Source: an uncultured Eubacteriales bacterium (GTDB lineage Bacteria; Bacillota; Clostridia; Oscillospirales; Oscillospiraceae). From it: a stretch of DNA of 64,000 nt. Every line of letters begins with the position of its first letter. The first letter of the stretch is position 1. The stretch lies in the NCBI GenBank assembly GCA_900544405.1, contig UQVA01000001.1:62001-126000 (forward strand). The letters are read 5' to 3'. The position numbers and the translations under genes were made by a program. Below the pieces are notes generated by a model. It saw only the letters and a program-made list of their open reading frames with translations. It had not been told where the DNA came from and did no database searches. Positions 24,196 to 30,630 of the stretch are shown here, in pieces.

Positions 24196-24888
24196 TTACA
24201 GATACTTGGCGGTAGAGACCTTCACGCCGGGGCCCATGGTGGAAGCCACGACGCAGGAACGGATATACTGGCCCTTGGCAGCCGCGGGCTTTGCCTTCAC
24301 GACAGCCTTCACCAGGGTATCCATGTTCTCAGTCAGCTTCTCAGCGCCGAAGGACACCTTGCCGATGGGGCAGTGGATGATGTTGGTCTTGTCCAGACGG
24401 TACTCCACCTTACCGGCTTTGATCTCGGTAACGGCAGCGGCCACGTTGGGGGTCACGGTACCGGCCTTGGGGGAGGGCATCAAGCCCTTGGGGCCCAGGA
24501 CCTTACCAAGACGGCCAACAATACCCATCATGTCGGGGGAAGCGACGACCACGTCAAAGTCGAACCAGTTCTCCTTGGTGATCTTCTCCACCAGCTCCAT
24601 GCCGCCGACATAGTCAGCACCGGCAGCCTTGGCCTCGTCCACCTTGGCGTCCTTGGCGAACACCAGCACCCGGCGGGTCTTGCCGGTGCCGTTGGGCAGG
24701 ACCACAGCGCCGCGGACCTGCTGGTCGGCGTGACGGGAGTCAACGCCCAACTTGATATGCAGCTCGACGGTCTCGTCGAACTTCGCGGTAGCACCCTTCA
24801 CCACCAGATCCAGGGCTTCGCTGGGATCATATTGCATGGCGCGGTCGATCATCTGTGCGCTCTGCTTGTATTTTTTACCTCTAAACAC
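24196..24888 (-). CDS. rplA: Ribosomal protein L1
   Basis: The 230-aa protein is of usual length. It starts FRGKKYKQSAQMIDRAMQYD and has KFDETVELHIKLGVDSRHAD and GPKGLMPSPKAGTVTPN, all typical of L1. It binds 23S rRNA at the E site and in many bacteria represses the rplK-rplA mRNA. It ends the operon rpmG-secE-nusG-rplK-rplA. The 79-nt gap to rplK holds a small CCGGCAG/CTGCCGG hairpin. Confidence 0.98.
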   Translation of the reverse strand: MFRGKKYKQSAQMIDRAMQYDPSEALDLVVKGATAKFDETVELHIKLGVDSRHADQQVRGAVVLPNGTGKTRRVLVFAKDAKVDEAKAAGADYVGGMELVEKITKENWFDFDVVVASPDMMGIVGRLGKVLGPKGLMPSPKAGTVTPNVAAAVTEIKAGKVEYRLDKTNIIHCPIGKVSFGAEKLTENMDTLVKAVVKAKPAAAKGQYIRSCVVASTMGPGVKVSTAKYL

Positions 24889-24967
24889 TTGTTATATCCT
24901 CCTTATTGTGGTGTAGCGGAATAATCCTCCCACTTTTCCGGCAGAAAACGCTGCCGGGCAGCAAATA

Positions 24968-25393
24968 TCAATCGACGACGGTAATGCCCATGGAGCGGCA
25001 GGTACCGGCGACCTGGCTTTCAGCAGCCTCCAGAGAGTTCACGTTCAGGTCGGGCAGCTTGGTCTTGGCGATCTCGGCGACCTGAGCCTTGGTGATGGTG
25101 CCGACCTTGGTCTTGTTGGGAACTCCGGAACCCTTCTCCAGACCGATGGCCTTCAGGACCAGCAGGGGAGTGGGGGGCGTCTTGGTGATGAAGGTGAAGC
25201 TCCGGTCGGCATACACGGTGATGACGACGGGGATCTTGTAACCCTCCATGTCCTTGGTGCGGGCGTTGAATTCCTTGATAAATGCGGCGATATTAACACC
25301 GTGCTGACCCAGAGCCGGGCCAACGGGAGGGGATGCGGTTGCCTTTGCGGCGTTGATCTGCAGTTTGATAATGCCAGTGACTTTCTGTGCCAT
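24968..25393 (-). CDS. rplK: Ribosomal protein L11
   Basis: The 141-aa protein is standard for L11. QKVTGIIKLQINAAKATASP and PVGPALGQHGVNIAAFIKEF form the N-terminal domain; the C-terminal RNA-binding domain includes VAEIAKTKLPDLNVNSLEAA. The ATG at 25393 follows AGGAGGTG; the open frame runs further upstream but that part is untranslated leader. Confidence 0.98.
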   Translation of the reverse strand: MAQKVTGIIKLQINAAKATASPPVGPALGQHGVNIAAFIKEFNARTKDMEGYKIPVVITVYADRSFTFITKTPPTPLLVLKAIGLEKGSGVPNKTKVGTITKAQVAEIAKTKLPDLNVNSLEAAESQVAGTCRSMGITVVD

Positions 25394-25424
25394 AATAAGC
25401 ACCTCCTGAATAAAATGTGGTAAT

Positions 25425-25485
25425 GATGCGCCGAGGGGCGCATTTTTTGCGGGGCAAAATGCCCCTCCCACCGTTACCAATCCCG
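25425..25485 (-). promoter_or_regulatory. Intercistronic RNA structure between nusG and rplK
   Basis: The 111-nt gap holds a nested palindrome: GGTAA/TTACC ends, then GAGGGGCATT... and ATGCGCC-CCTC-GGCGCAT hairpins. It is a candidate site for L1 feedback or for RNA processing. This is inferred from position only. Confidence 0.4.
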
Positions 25486-25504
25486 GAATGCGGGACGGCT
25501 GCGT

Positions 25505-26035
25505 TTACTGGGAAACGACCTCTACCTGATCGAGTTCAAACTCCACAGAGGTCTCACGGCCGAACATGGATACCACCACGCTGACCGCATTTTTGTCCAC
25601 GTCGATGCTCTCCACCGTGCCGGTGAAGGAGCTGAGGGGACCGTCGAGGATACGGACAGTATCGCCTACTGCATAGTTGACGATGATCTCCCGCTTCTCC
25701 ACGCCCATGGCGTAGACCTCTTCCTCAGAGAGGGGGGTGGGATCGTTGCTGGATGTGCCTACAAATCCGGTAACGCCACGGACGTTCTTGATGACGTGCC
25801 AGGTGTCGTCAGAGTAGACCATCTTGACCAGAACGTATCCGGGATAGACCTTCCGGTCATAGGTTTTGCTGGCGCCGGATTCCGTGATCTCCGTAACGGT
25901 TTCCAGAGGGATCGAGACCGCCAGGATCTGATCCTGAAGACTGCGGCTTTCCACGGTCTTCTCAATGGTGGCCTTTACGGTGTTTTCATACCCGGAATAG
26001 GTATGCACCACATACCATTTTGCCGTTTCTGCCAT
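25505..26035 (-). CDS. nusG: Transcription termination/antitermination factor NusG
   Basis: The 176-aa protein has the NGN domain (AKWYVVHTYSGYENTVKATIE ... VYPGYVLVKMVYSDDTWHVI ... VRGVTGFVG) and a C-terminal KOW domain (YAVGDTVRILDGPLSSFTGTVE). It binds RNA polymerase and couples to ribosome or Rho. The start is the ATG at 26035, 9 nt after the secE stop; an upstream in-frame ATG lies inside secE. The operon order secE-nusG-rplK is the usual one. Confidence 0.97.
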   Translation of the reverse strand: MAETAKWYVVHTYSGYENTVKATIEKTVESRSLQDQILAVSIPLETVTEITESGASKTYDRKVYPGYVLVKMVYSDDTWHVIKNVRGVTGFVGTSSNDPTPLSEEEVYAMGVEKREIIVNYAVGDTVRILDGPLSSFTGTVESIDVDKNAVSVVVSMFGRETSVEFELDQVEVVSQ

Positions 26036-26045
26036 GATCGGCTCC

Positions 26046-26276
26046 TTAGTGGAACAGGCCGATGAGGGCATCAATGCCCACCTGCGCCACGAAGTCGAAC
26101 AGCCAAATGAAGACGCCGACCACCAGGACGCAGCAAACCACGACCAGAGTGTTCTTCAGCACCTGCTGCGGGGTAGGCCATACGACCTTCTTCAGCTCAC
26201 TGCGGAGCTCCCGGAAGTACTTGCGGACCTTGCCCCAGGTTCTTTTGAACCAGTTTTCCTTTTTGACTTCTGCCAT
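26046..26276 (-). CDS. secE: Preprotein translocase subunit SecE
   Basis: The 76-aa protein has a basic cytoplasmic helix (WFKRTWGKVRKYFRELRSELKKVVWPTPQQ) and a single C-terminal membrane helix (TLVVVCCVLVVGVFIWLFDFVA). This is the short SecE form of Gram-positive bacteria. It clamps SecY in the Sec translocon. It sits between rpmG and nusG as expected. Confidence 0.96.
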   Translation of the reverse strand: MAEVKKENWFKRTWGKVRKYFRELRSELKKVVWPTPQQVLKNTLVVVCCVLVVGVFIWLFDFVAQVGIDALIGLFH

Positions 26277-26291
26277 TTTCGGTGGGCCTCC

Positions 26292-26441
26292 TTACTTCGT
26301 CTCGCTGTGAACGGTGTGCTTCTTGCAGAATCTGCAATACTTCTTCATTTCGAGACGGTCGGGGTCGTTCTTCTTGTTCTTCATGGTGTTGTAGTTTCTC
26401 TGCTTGCACTCAGAGCATCTCAAAGTGACTTTTACTCGCAT
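26292..26441 (-). CDS. rpmG: Ribosomal protein L33
   Basis: The 49-aa protein begins MRVKVTLRCSECKQRNY and has a second pair in KKYCRFCKKHTVHSETK. The two CxxC motifs mark the zinc-binding (C+) form of L33. The start follows AAGGAGGTGCC. It is the first gene of the secE-nusG-rplK-rplA operon. Confidence 0.96.
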   Translation of the reverse strand: MRVKVTLRCSECKQRNYNTMKNKKNDPDRLEMKKYCRFCKKHTVHSETK

Positions 26442-26560
26442 GACGGCACCTCCTTAAAAATTGCCTCCCTGTATCACCCCGGCTAGAAAAATTTAGAGGC
26501 GGTCAACTACAATAGCCGCTCCGGGGCTGAAAATGGGCGCAAAGACCCGATTTCACAGGT
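26442..26560 (-). promoter_or_regulatory. rpmG leader, possibly structured
   Basis: About 120 nt of untranslated leader. CCCCGG (26477-26482) and CCGGGG (26521-26526) can pair across 38 nt, with an inner GGCGG/CCGC contact. I do not recognise the element. Confidence 0.35.
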
Positions 26561-26566
26561 AGAGCC

Positions 26567-26595
26567 ATTGTATCATACGCTCCCTCGGAAGTCAA
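26567..26595 (-). promoter_or_regulatory. Promoter of the rpmG-secE-nusG-rplK-rplA operon
   Basis: TTGACT (26595-26590), 17 nt, TACAAT (26572-26567) on the minus strand. Confidence 0.82.
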
Positions 26596-26606
26596 CAAAA
26601 AAATGC

Positions 26607-26635
26607 TTTCTTTTTCGCACTTTTTCCTGTATAAT
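26607..26635 (+). promoter_or_regulatory. ruvX promoter
   Basis: Perfect TATAAT (26630-26635) with a weak TTTCTT (26607-26612) 17 nt upstream; the start codon is 33 nt on. Confidence 0.6.
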
Positions 26636-26667
26636 AGCGCCAAACAAATCGGAAGGAAGCGTTTGCG

Positions 26668-27081
26668 ATGAAGATCATGGGATTAGACTACGGCGATGCC
26701 CGCACCGGCGTGGCCATTTCCGACTTACTATGTACGCTGGTTGGCTCCACCACGGTGCTGCCCAGCCGGAATGAGGAAAAACTGCTCTTGGATATTGTCC
26801 GCCTGACGAAGGAGAACGGCGTGGGGACCATCGTGGTGGGCCTGCCCCGGAATATGGACGGCACGGAGGGACCCAGAGCGGAAGTCTGCCGGGCCTTCGC
26901 GGAAAAAGTAAAGGCGGCCACCGGGGTGGACGTGGAAATGTGGGACGAGCGGCGGACCACGGTGGAGGCCCATCAGATCCTGTCCGACCACAATTATCAC
27001 GGGAAAAAGCGGAAAAATACCGTGGATGCGGTGGCTGCCTCTCTGATTCTGGAGGGGTATCTGGCCTATCGGCGGCGGTAA
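26668..27081 (+). CDS. ruvX: Putative pre-16S rRNA nuclease / Holliday junction resolvase-like YqgF
   Basis: The 137-aa RNase H-fold protein begins MKIMGLDYGDARTGVAISD (catalytic Asp), continues IVVGLPRNMDGTEGPRAEVCR, and ends with WDERRTTVEAHQIL (catalytic Glu) and KKRKNTVDAVAASLILEGYL (Asp). All family acids are present. In E. coli the homologue trims the 5' end of 16S rRNA. It converges with and overlaps the TSUP gene by 16 bp. Confidence 0.94.
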   Translation: MKIMGLDYGDARTGVAISDLLCTLVGSTTVLPSRNEEKLLLDIVRLTKENGVGTIVVGLPRNMDGTEGPRAEVCRAFAEKVKAATGVDVEMWDERRTTVEAHQILSDHNYHGKKRKNTVDAVAASLILEGYLAYRRR

Positions 27082-27431
27082 AAGAGTTCCCGGATGCCCA
27101 GGAAAAGAAGCAGAACGCCGAAGGCCTTTTTCATGAGGACGGCATCCAGGATATTTTCCAGCCGGGAGAACAAAAATGCAGCGGCGCAGCCCGCAGCCAT
27201 ACCGGGGAGCAGGGGCTTGACAGGCAGCAGCCCCTGCTTTTTACGCAGCAGCAGCGTGATCAGTGCAGCGGGCAGGTAGAAAAGCAGATTGACCATCCGG
27301 GCATCCTGCTGGGGCATTCCGACGACCATGGTCAGCCACAAAAGAAGCAAACTGCCTCCGCCGGTACCCAGGCCGGAGAGAAAGCCCAGGACGGCACCGG
27401 CCAGGAGAGAAACGGGAAAGCTGCTCAGCAT
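27066..27431 (-). CDS. TSUP (TauE/SafE) membrane transporter, second half-size subunit
   Basis: The 121-aa protein has about four hydrophobic helices and the TSUP glycine motif GFLSGLGTGGGSLLLLWLTMV near its start. TSUP exporters (sulfite/organosulfur or carboxylate) are usually one protein of about 250 aa with two repeats; here each repeat is a separate gene. I start at 27431, where ATGCTGA overlaps the stop of the preceding half, implying coupling; an alternative ATG is at 27452. The two products should dimerise into one carrier. The substrate is unknown. Confidence 0.82.
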   Translation of the reverse strand: MLSSFPVSLLAGAVLGFLSGLGTGGGSLLLLWLTMVVGMPQQDARMVNLLFYLPAALITLLLRKKQGLLPVKPLLPGMAAGCAAAFLFSRLENILDAVLMKKAFGVLLLFLGIRELFYRRR

Positions 27432-27772
27432 AAATACCGTACCCCGCTCCATAAAATCAGCGCTCCCAGAAACCGGTGGAGCCAAAGGGTGGGGATGCGC
27501 TGGCCCCAAAGCCCGGCGGCCAGCCCCCCAAGACTGCCGCCAATGAGAAAGGGCAGGGCAGCGGCCCAGGGAATGGCCTGCCCACTGCTCAAAAGCGAGG
27601 TTATGCAGATGGGAAAGATCATGGCAACGGAGGCGGGAAACAGATTATCCTCCTCCATGCCTACATAACCGGACAGCATGGGCAGCAGGACCATGCCGCC
27701 CCCGCCGCCGAACAGACCGTTGATGGCCCCGGCGCAGCCTCCGGACAGGGCCAGCTTCCCACTTTTTTCCAT
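27425..27772 (-). CDS. TSUP (TauE/SafE) membrane transporter, first half-size subunit
   Basis: The 115-aa protein begins near the motif GGCAGAINGLFGGGGGMVLLP and has four apolar segments (IFPICITSLLSSG, WAAALPFLIGGSLGGLAAGL). It pairs with the downstream half. Its ribosome site AGGAGG lies in the 3' arm of the preceding gene's terminator, and its ATG follows the T-run directly, so folding of that hairpin should hide the start. Confidence 0.82.
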   Translation of the reverse strand: MEKSGKLALSGGCAGAINGLFGGGGGMVLLPMLSGYVGMEEDNLFPASVAMIFPICITSLLSSGQAIPWAAALPFLIGGSLGGLAAGLWGQRIPTLWLHRFLGALILWSGVRYLC

Positions 27773-27816
27773 AAAAAATCGCCTCCTGTGGGAATCATTC
27801 CCATGGGAGGCGATTT
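27773..27816 (-). terminator. Terminator of the parvulin gene that also carries the TSUP ribosome site
   Basis: AAATCGCCTCCTGTGGGAA (27776-27794) pairs with TTCCCATGGGAGGCGATTT (27798-27816): 19 pairs, two of them G-U, with a 3-nt loop. On the minus strand a T-run follows and then ATG at 27772. The arm contains AGGAGG, the Shine-Dalgarno of the next gene. Confidence 0.88.
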
Positions 27817-27826
27817 CTATGCGTTT

Positions 27827-29488
27827 TTACTTGCTGGATGCCAGCACCAGGTCCTTGCGAATCTTGGAAGTGTTCAGCACGTCCACGGTGGTGGCTTCCA
27901 CCAGGCCGTTGTACCAGCTCTGCATATCGTCACTGTGCAGCTGGTTCTCGATCATGTAATCCCGGTAGGTCTGCTCGGAGCCGCCCACGAAGTACATGAT
28001 GTGGTAGCCGTACTCGGTTTCCACGATGCCGGTGTCGCCGGGCTGATGGTCTTCCAGAGCCCAGTTCTTGAAGTTCTCAACATAGTTGGAGCCGGGGTTG
28101 ATGTTCTCATACAGGCCGCCGGTGGAAGCGGAGGCAGTGTCGGCAGTGTTGTCCTTCACCAGCTCGGCAAAGCTGTCCTCGGTGGCGTCGCCGGACTTCC
28201 ACTGCTCCAGCAGCTCCTCGGCTTTGGCCTTGGCGGCAGCCTTCTCCTCATCGGAGTAGGTGGTTTTGCCATTGGAATCCTTGGTGCCACCTTCAAAGGC
28301 TACCAGCAGATGCCGCACGTTTGCCATGGGCTTGACGTTGTCGGTGGAGCTTTCGAACATCACTACATAGTAGCCGTAGGTCGTCGTGGTCTCCTTGCCG
28401 TCATCATCGGTGGTGGTGGACTCGTTGGGGAACACCTTGGTGTCACCGGCTACCCGGCTGGGATCGGAGACCCACTCCTGGAAGGCGGAGTTCACGGAGG
28501 TGTAAAGAATGTCCTTGCTCTGGGTTGCGGTCAGTTCGGAGGCAGTCGCTGCGGGCAACTCCACCTGGTTCACTAACTTCTCCAGTTCCACGGTGGACTT
28601 GGCCTCTGCCAGTTTGTCGGCAGCTTCCTTGGCATCGGTGACGGAAGCGGCCTTCTCCTCGTCGGAGTAAGTGACCTTGTTGTCGGAGTCGGTGGTGCCG
28701 CCCTGCAGGAAGTCGCTGGCCTTTACATACACGGTGGTGTAGGTGAAGGAGTTGTAGTTCTCGCCATGCTCGGCATCGTAGGCACGGATGGCGGCATCGT
28801 CATAGGTCAGGCTGTCGGAGTGTGCGCTTTGGTAAGCCTGGGCGATCAGGGACACCCGGCAGTATTCCCGGAAGGTCTCCTCGGTAGCGCCGTTGCCGTA
28901 GCGGGCCTTCAGGTAGGCGGCCAGGTTGGAGTAACCGGCGTTGGTGCCGGCCAGTGTCATGGAACTGACGGTGGTGTCCACGTTGGCGCTCACGTCGGTG
29001 TCGAAGCCGTTGGCCTGGGCATCGTCATAGAGGGCGTAAGTGCCCCGGGCATTTTCAATGGCGGTGTCCAGGAAGTAGTCCGCCCAGGACTGGTTGGTGC
29101 TGCTGTCCCGAATCTGGCTGTCCAGGGACTTGGTCAGGTTCAGCCCCATCATCTGCAGGTACAGGCTCATGTAGTTGCCGTACGTGCTCTGCCAGGAGCT
29201 GTACTGAGCCTGGATCAGATCCATGTAATAATAGTTCAGCTCTGCGGTGGACAGCGTGTGGTCGCCAATAGTCACGGCCTTGGTGTTCTTCTCAATGGTG
29301 CCGGAGTTGCTGACGCTCCGGTAGATCAGGGTGCCTGCAAAGGCCACCAGGACCAGTGCGATCACGCAGATGAACACGACGGTGTAGATCTTTGTCTGCT
29401 TGGCCTCTTTCCGGGCTGCCTGCTGCTTCTCGGTGAGCTGTTCAAGCTCCTGCTCCTTCCGCAGCTTCTTCTTGTTGGATGCGCTCAT
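27827..29488 (-). CDS. Membrane-anchored parvulin-type peptidyl-prolyl isomerase (PrsA/SurA-like)
   Basis: The 553-aa protein has a charged coiled-coil-prone N-terminus (KKKLRKEQELEQLTEKQQ), one membrane helix (IYTVVFICVIALVLVAFAG, about 34-52) and a long external part. A SurA-like helical region (about 75-250) precedes a PPIC domain near 400-520 with NVRHLLVAFEGG, STGGLYENINPG and VETEYGYHIMYFVG. It should assist folding of secreted proteins. It lacks the lipobox of Bacillus PrsA. The ATG at 29488 is better spaced from GAGAGGA than the one three codons earlier. It has its own promoter and terminator. Confidence 0.87.
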   Translation of the reverse strand: MSASNKKKLRKEQELEQLTEKQQAARKEAKQTKIYTVVFICVIALVLVAFAGTLIYRSVSNSGTIEKNTKAVTIGDHTLSTAELNYYYMDLIQAQYSSWQSTYGNYMSLYLQMMGLNLTKSLDSQIRDSSTNQSWADYFLDTAIENARGTYALYDDAQANGFDTDVSANVDTTVSSMTLAGTNAGYSNLAAYLKARYGNGATEETFREYCRVSLIAQAYQSAHSDSLTYDDAAIRAYDAEHGENYNSFTYTTVYVKASDFLQGGTTDSDNKVTYSDEEKAASVTDAKEAADKLAEAKSTVELEKLVNQVELPAATASELTATQSKDILYTSVNSAFQEWVSDPSRVAGDTKVFPNESTTTDDDGKETTTTYGYYVVMFESSTDNVKPMANVRHLLVAFEGGTKDSNGKTTYSDEEKAAAKAKAEELLEQWKSGDATEDSFAELVKDNTADTASASTGGLYENINPGSNYVENFKNWALEDHQPGDTGIVETEYGYHIMYFVGGSEQTYRDYMIENQLHSDDMQSWYNGLVEATTVDVLNTSKIRKDLVLASSK

Positions 29489-29549
29489 GTGATTCATTCC
29501 TCTCGTTATTCCGGCGCTTCAAAGCACCGGGTTTTGCATAGACCGGTTT

Positions 29550-29578
29550 ATTATAACGGATTCCTCCGGCGCTTGCAA
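29550..29578 (-). promoter_or_regulatory. Promoter of the parvulin gene
   Basis: TTGCAA (29578-29573), 17 nt, TATAAT (29555-29550) on the minus strand. Confidence 0.78.
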
Positions 29579-29630
29579 GAGGAAAATACAAATGTTTTCG
29601 CAAATGCGAAAAAAGTTTACAGAAAATGCA

Positions 29631-29656
29631 AAAAAACGGGGAGCCGAAGCTCCCCG
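29631..29656 (-). terminator. Terminator of the candidate small RNA
   Basis: CGGGGAGC-CGAA-GCTCCCCG (29637-29656) followed by six Ts on the minus strand. Confidence 0.9.
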
Positions 29657-29849
29657 CACCCCGCTTTAGCCGTATGCACCCGATTATGACCTGCACGAGA
29701 TGGCAGGTGGGTCGCCGCTCACGACCATCAGTGCTCCCAACGTCCACCCATCGTCGAAGCGTGGGCGGGAGGTCTGCGATCCGGCCGGGAAGTCAAACGT
29801 CCCGATTCAAAAATGTGGGTCCAAACGGGCACATTACGCACCAAGCAGG
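29631..29849 (-). ncRNA. Candidate structured small RNA ending in an intrinsic terminator (6S-like architecture possible)
   Basis: This region of about 220 nt has no reading frame and clear RNA structure on the minus strand. The ends pair over a long rod: CCTGCTT (29849-29843) with AAGCGGG, and GTAATGTGCCCG with CGGGTGCATAC, about 18 pairs with one bulge and one internal loop. Inside are hairpins CGGGA/TCCCG, GGTCG/CGACC and ACCTGC/TGCAGGT, the last just inside the closing stem. A strong terminator follows. A long closing stem plus a hairpin on its 3' side recalls 6S RNA, but I cannot confirm the family. It is not tmRNA, RNase P or SRP RNA by sequence. No clear promoter is visible between it and the DUF1292 gene. 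Confidence 0.55.
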
Positions 29850-29859
29850 AAAGAAAAAC

Positions 29860-30150
29860 TTATTCTTCGTCCTCGGAATCCTCAGCGTAAAGCTGGTCCA
29901 TGATGAGCTGATAGACGGTGTCCAGTTCCGCCTCGTCCTCAATGGCGCACAGCAGCGGCTCACCGTTCTCATCCTCCTCGGACTTGAGAATGCTCACTTC
30001 CAGGTCCGCCTCGTCGTTATCGCCGTCGGCGGGGGTCACGGCCAGATAAGTGGAGCCGTTATACTCCAGAGAGCTGAGGACTTCCAGTTCGTATTCCGTG
30101 CCGTCCTCGTCTACGATGGTCATAAAATCAGAGCCGAATTCGTCTGCCAT
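29860..30150 (-). CDS. DUF1292 (YrzB-type) protein
   Basis: The 96-aa very acidic protein shows the DUF1292 pattern: FMTIVDEDGTEYELEVLSSLEYNGSTYLAVTPAD and a second half ILKSEEDENGEPLLCAIEDEAELDTVYQLIMDQ. The function is unknown. In Firmicutes the family often sits beside ruvX, which here is about 3 kb away. It starts after GGAGGAGATAC. Its stop lies about 10 nt before the candidate small RNA, which may form part of its transcript. Confidence 0.85.
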   Translation of the reverse strand: MADEFGSDFMTIVDEDGTEYELEVLSSLEYNGSTYLAVTPADGDNDEADLEVSILKSEEDENGEPLLCAIEDEAELDTVYQLIMDQLYAEDSEDEE

Positions 30151-30239
30151 AGTATCTCCTCCACTTTCGGGTCCTTGAACTTGGCTATATTGTACCCGCT
30201 GCGGCGGAGAAAATCAAGAGGGAAAGTGAAATTCCGTGA

Positions 30240-30458
30240 TTATGACAAAAAGTCCTCTAACCGGTACCGCAAATCTTCTTCGTTTTTTATGACAATTCCA
30301 CGAAAAAGGGCTTCCTGGTCCTCCGGCGGCAGGCTGGCCACGGCGTAGGGGAACACGGCCACCGGCTCCGGGTCCTCGTCCTGCCACAGGGCCACATAGC
30401 CGCCCCGGACCCCCAGGAGATACACCAGCATCAGTCCCAGGGACAAAAATCTTCGCAT
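30240..30458 (-). CDS. Small single-span membrane protein, unrecognised
   Basis: The 72-aa protein has an N-terminal helix (FLSLGLMLVYLLGVRGGYVALW) and a short external or cytoplasmic tail containing VFPYAVASLPPEDQEALFRG and a C-terminal EEDLRYRLEDFLS. I start at the ATG at 30458, preceded by GGACGGAG. A longer frame to 30593 would run through the divergent promoter of the PBP gene and is rejected. Function is unknown. It lies between DUF1292 and PBP genes with no operon partner. Confidence 0.65.
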   Translation of the reverse strand: MRRFLSLGLMLVYLLGVRGGYVALWQDEDPEPVAVFPYAVASLPPEDQEALFRGIVIKNEEDLRYRLEDFLS

Positions 30459-30525
30459 GTTCTTCTCCGTCCTTTCCTGAAAACAGGATACCCATTTCGT
30501 TAAATGAATATTAATAAATAGGGGG

Positions 30526-30554
30526 TTTCCCTTTGGGGAAAAATATGCTATAAT
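30526..30554 (+). promoter_or_regulatory. Promoter of the PBP-ECF-truA operon
   Basis: Perfect TATAAT (30549-30554) with a weak -35 (TTTCCC, 30526-30531). Confidence 0.6.
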
Positions 30555-30630
30555 ACGCCAAACGGGTCTTTTCCCGTGTTCCCCCACGCACACGATTTTT
30601 GTACAAAGCCTTTTCAGGAGGTATCCAACT

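Noticed and set aside
29590..29615. TTTTCGC-AAAT-GCGAAAA palindrome as a regulator site
   Set aside because: It is short, AT-rich and lies just downstream of a terminator. It is too weak to call alone.
30459..30593. N-terminal extension of the 72-aa membrane protein
   Set aside because: It would run through the divergent PBP promoter and place the membrane helix far inside the protein. The ATG at 30458 has its own site.
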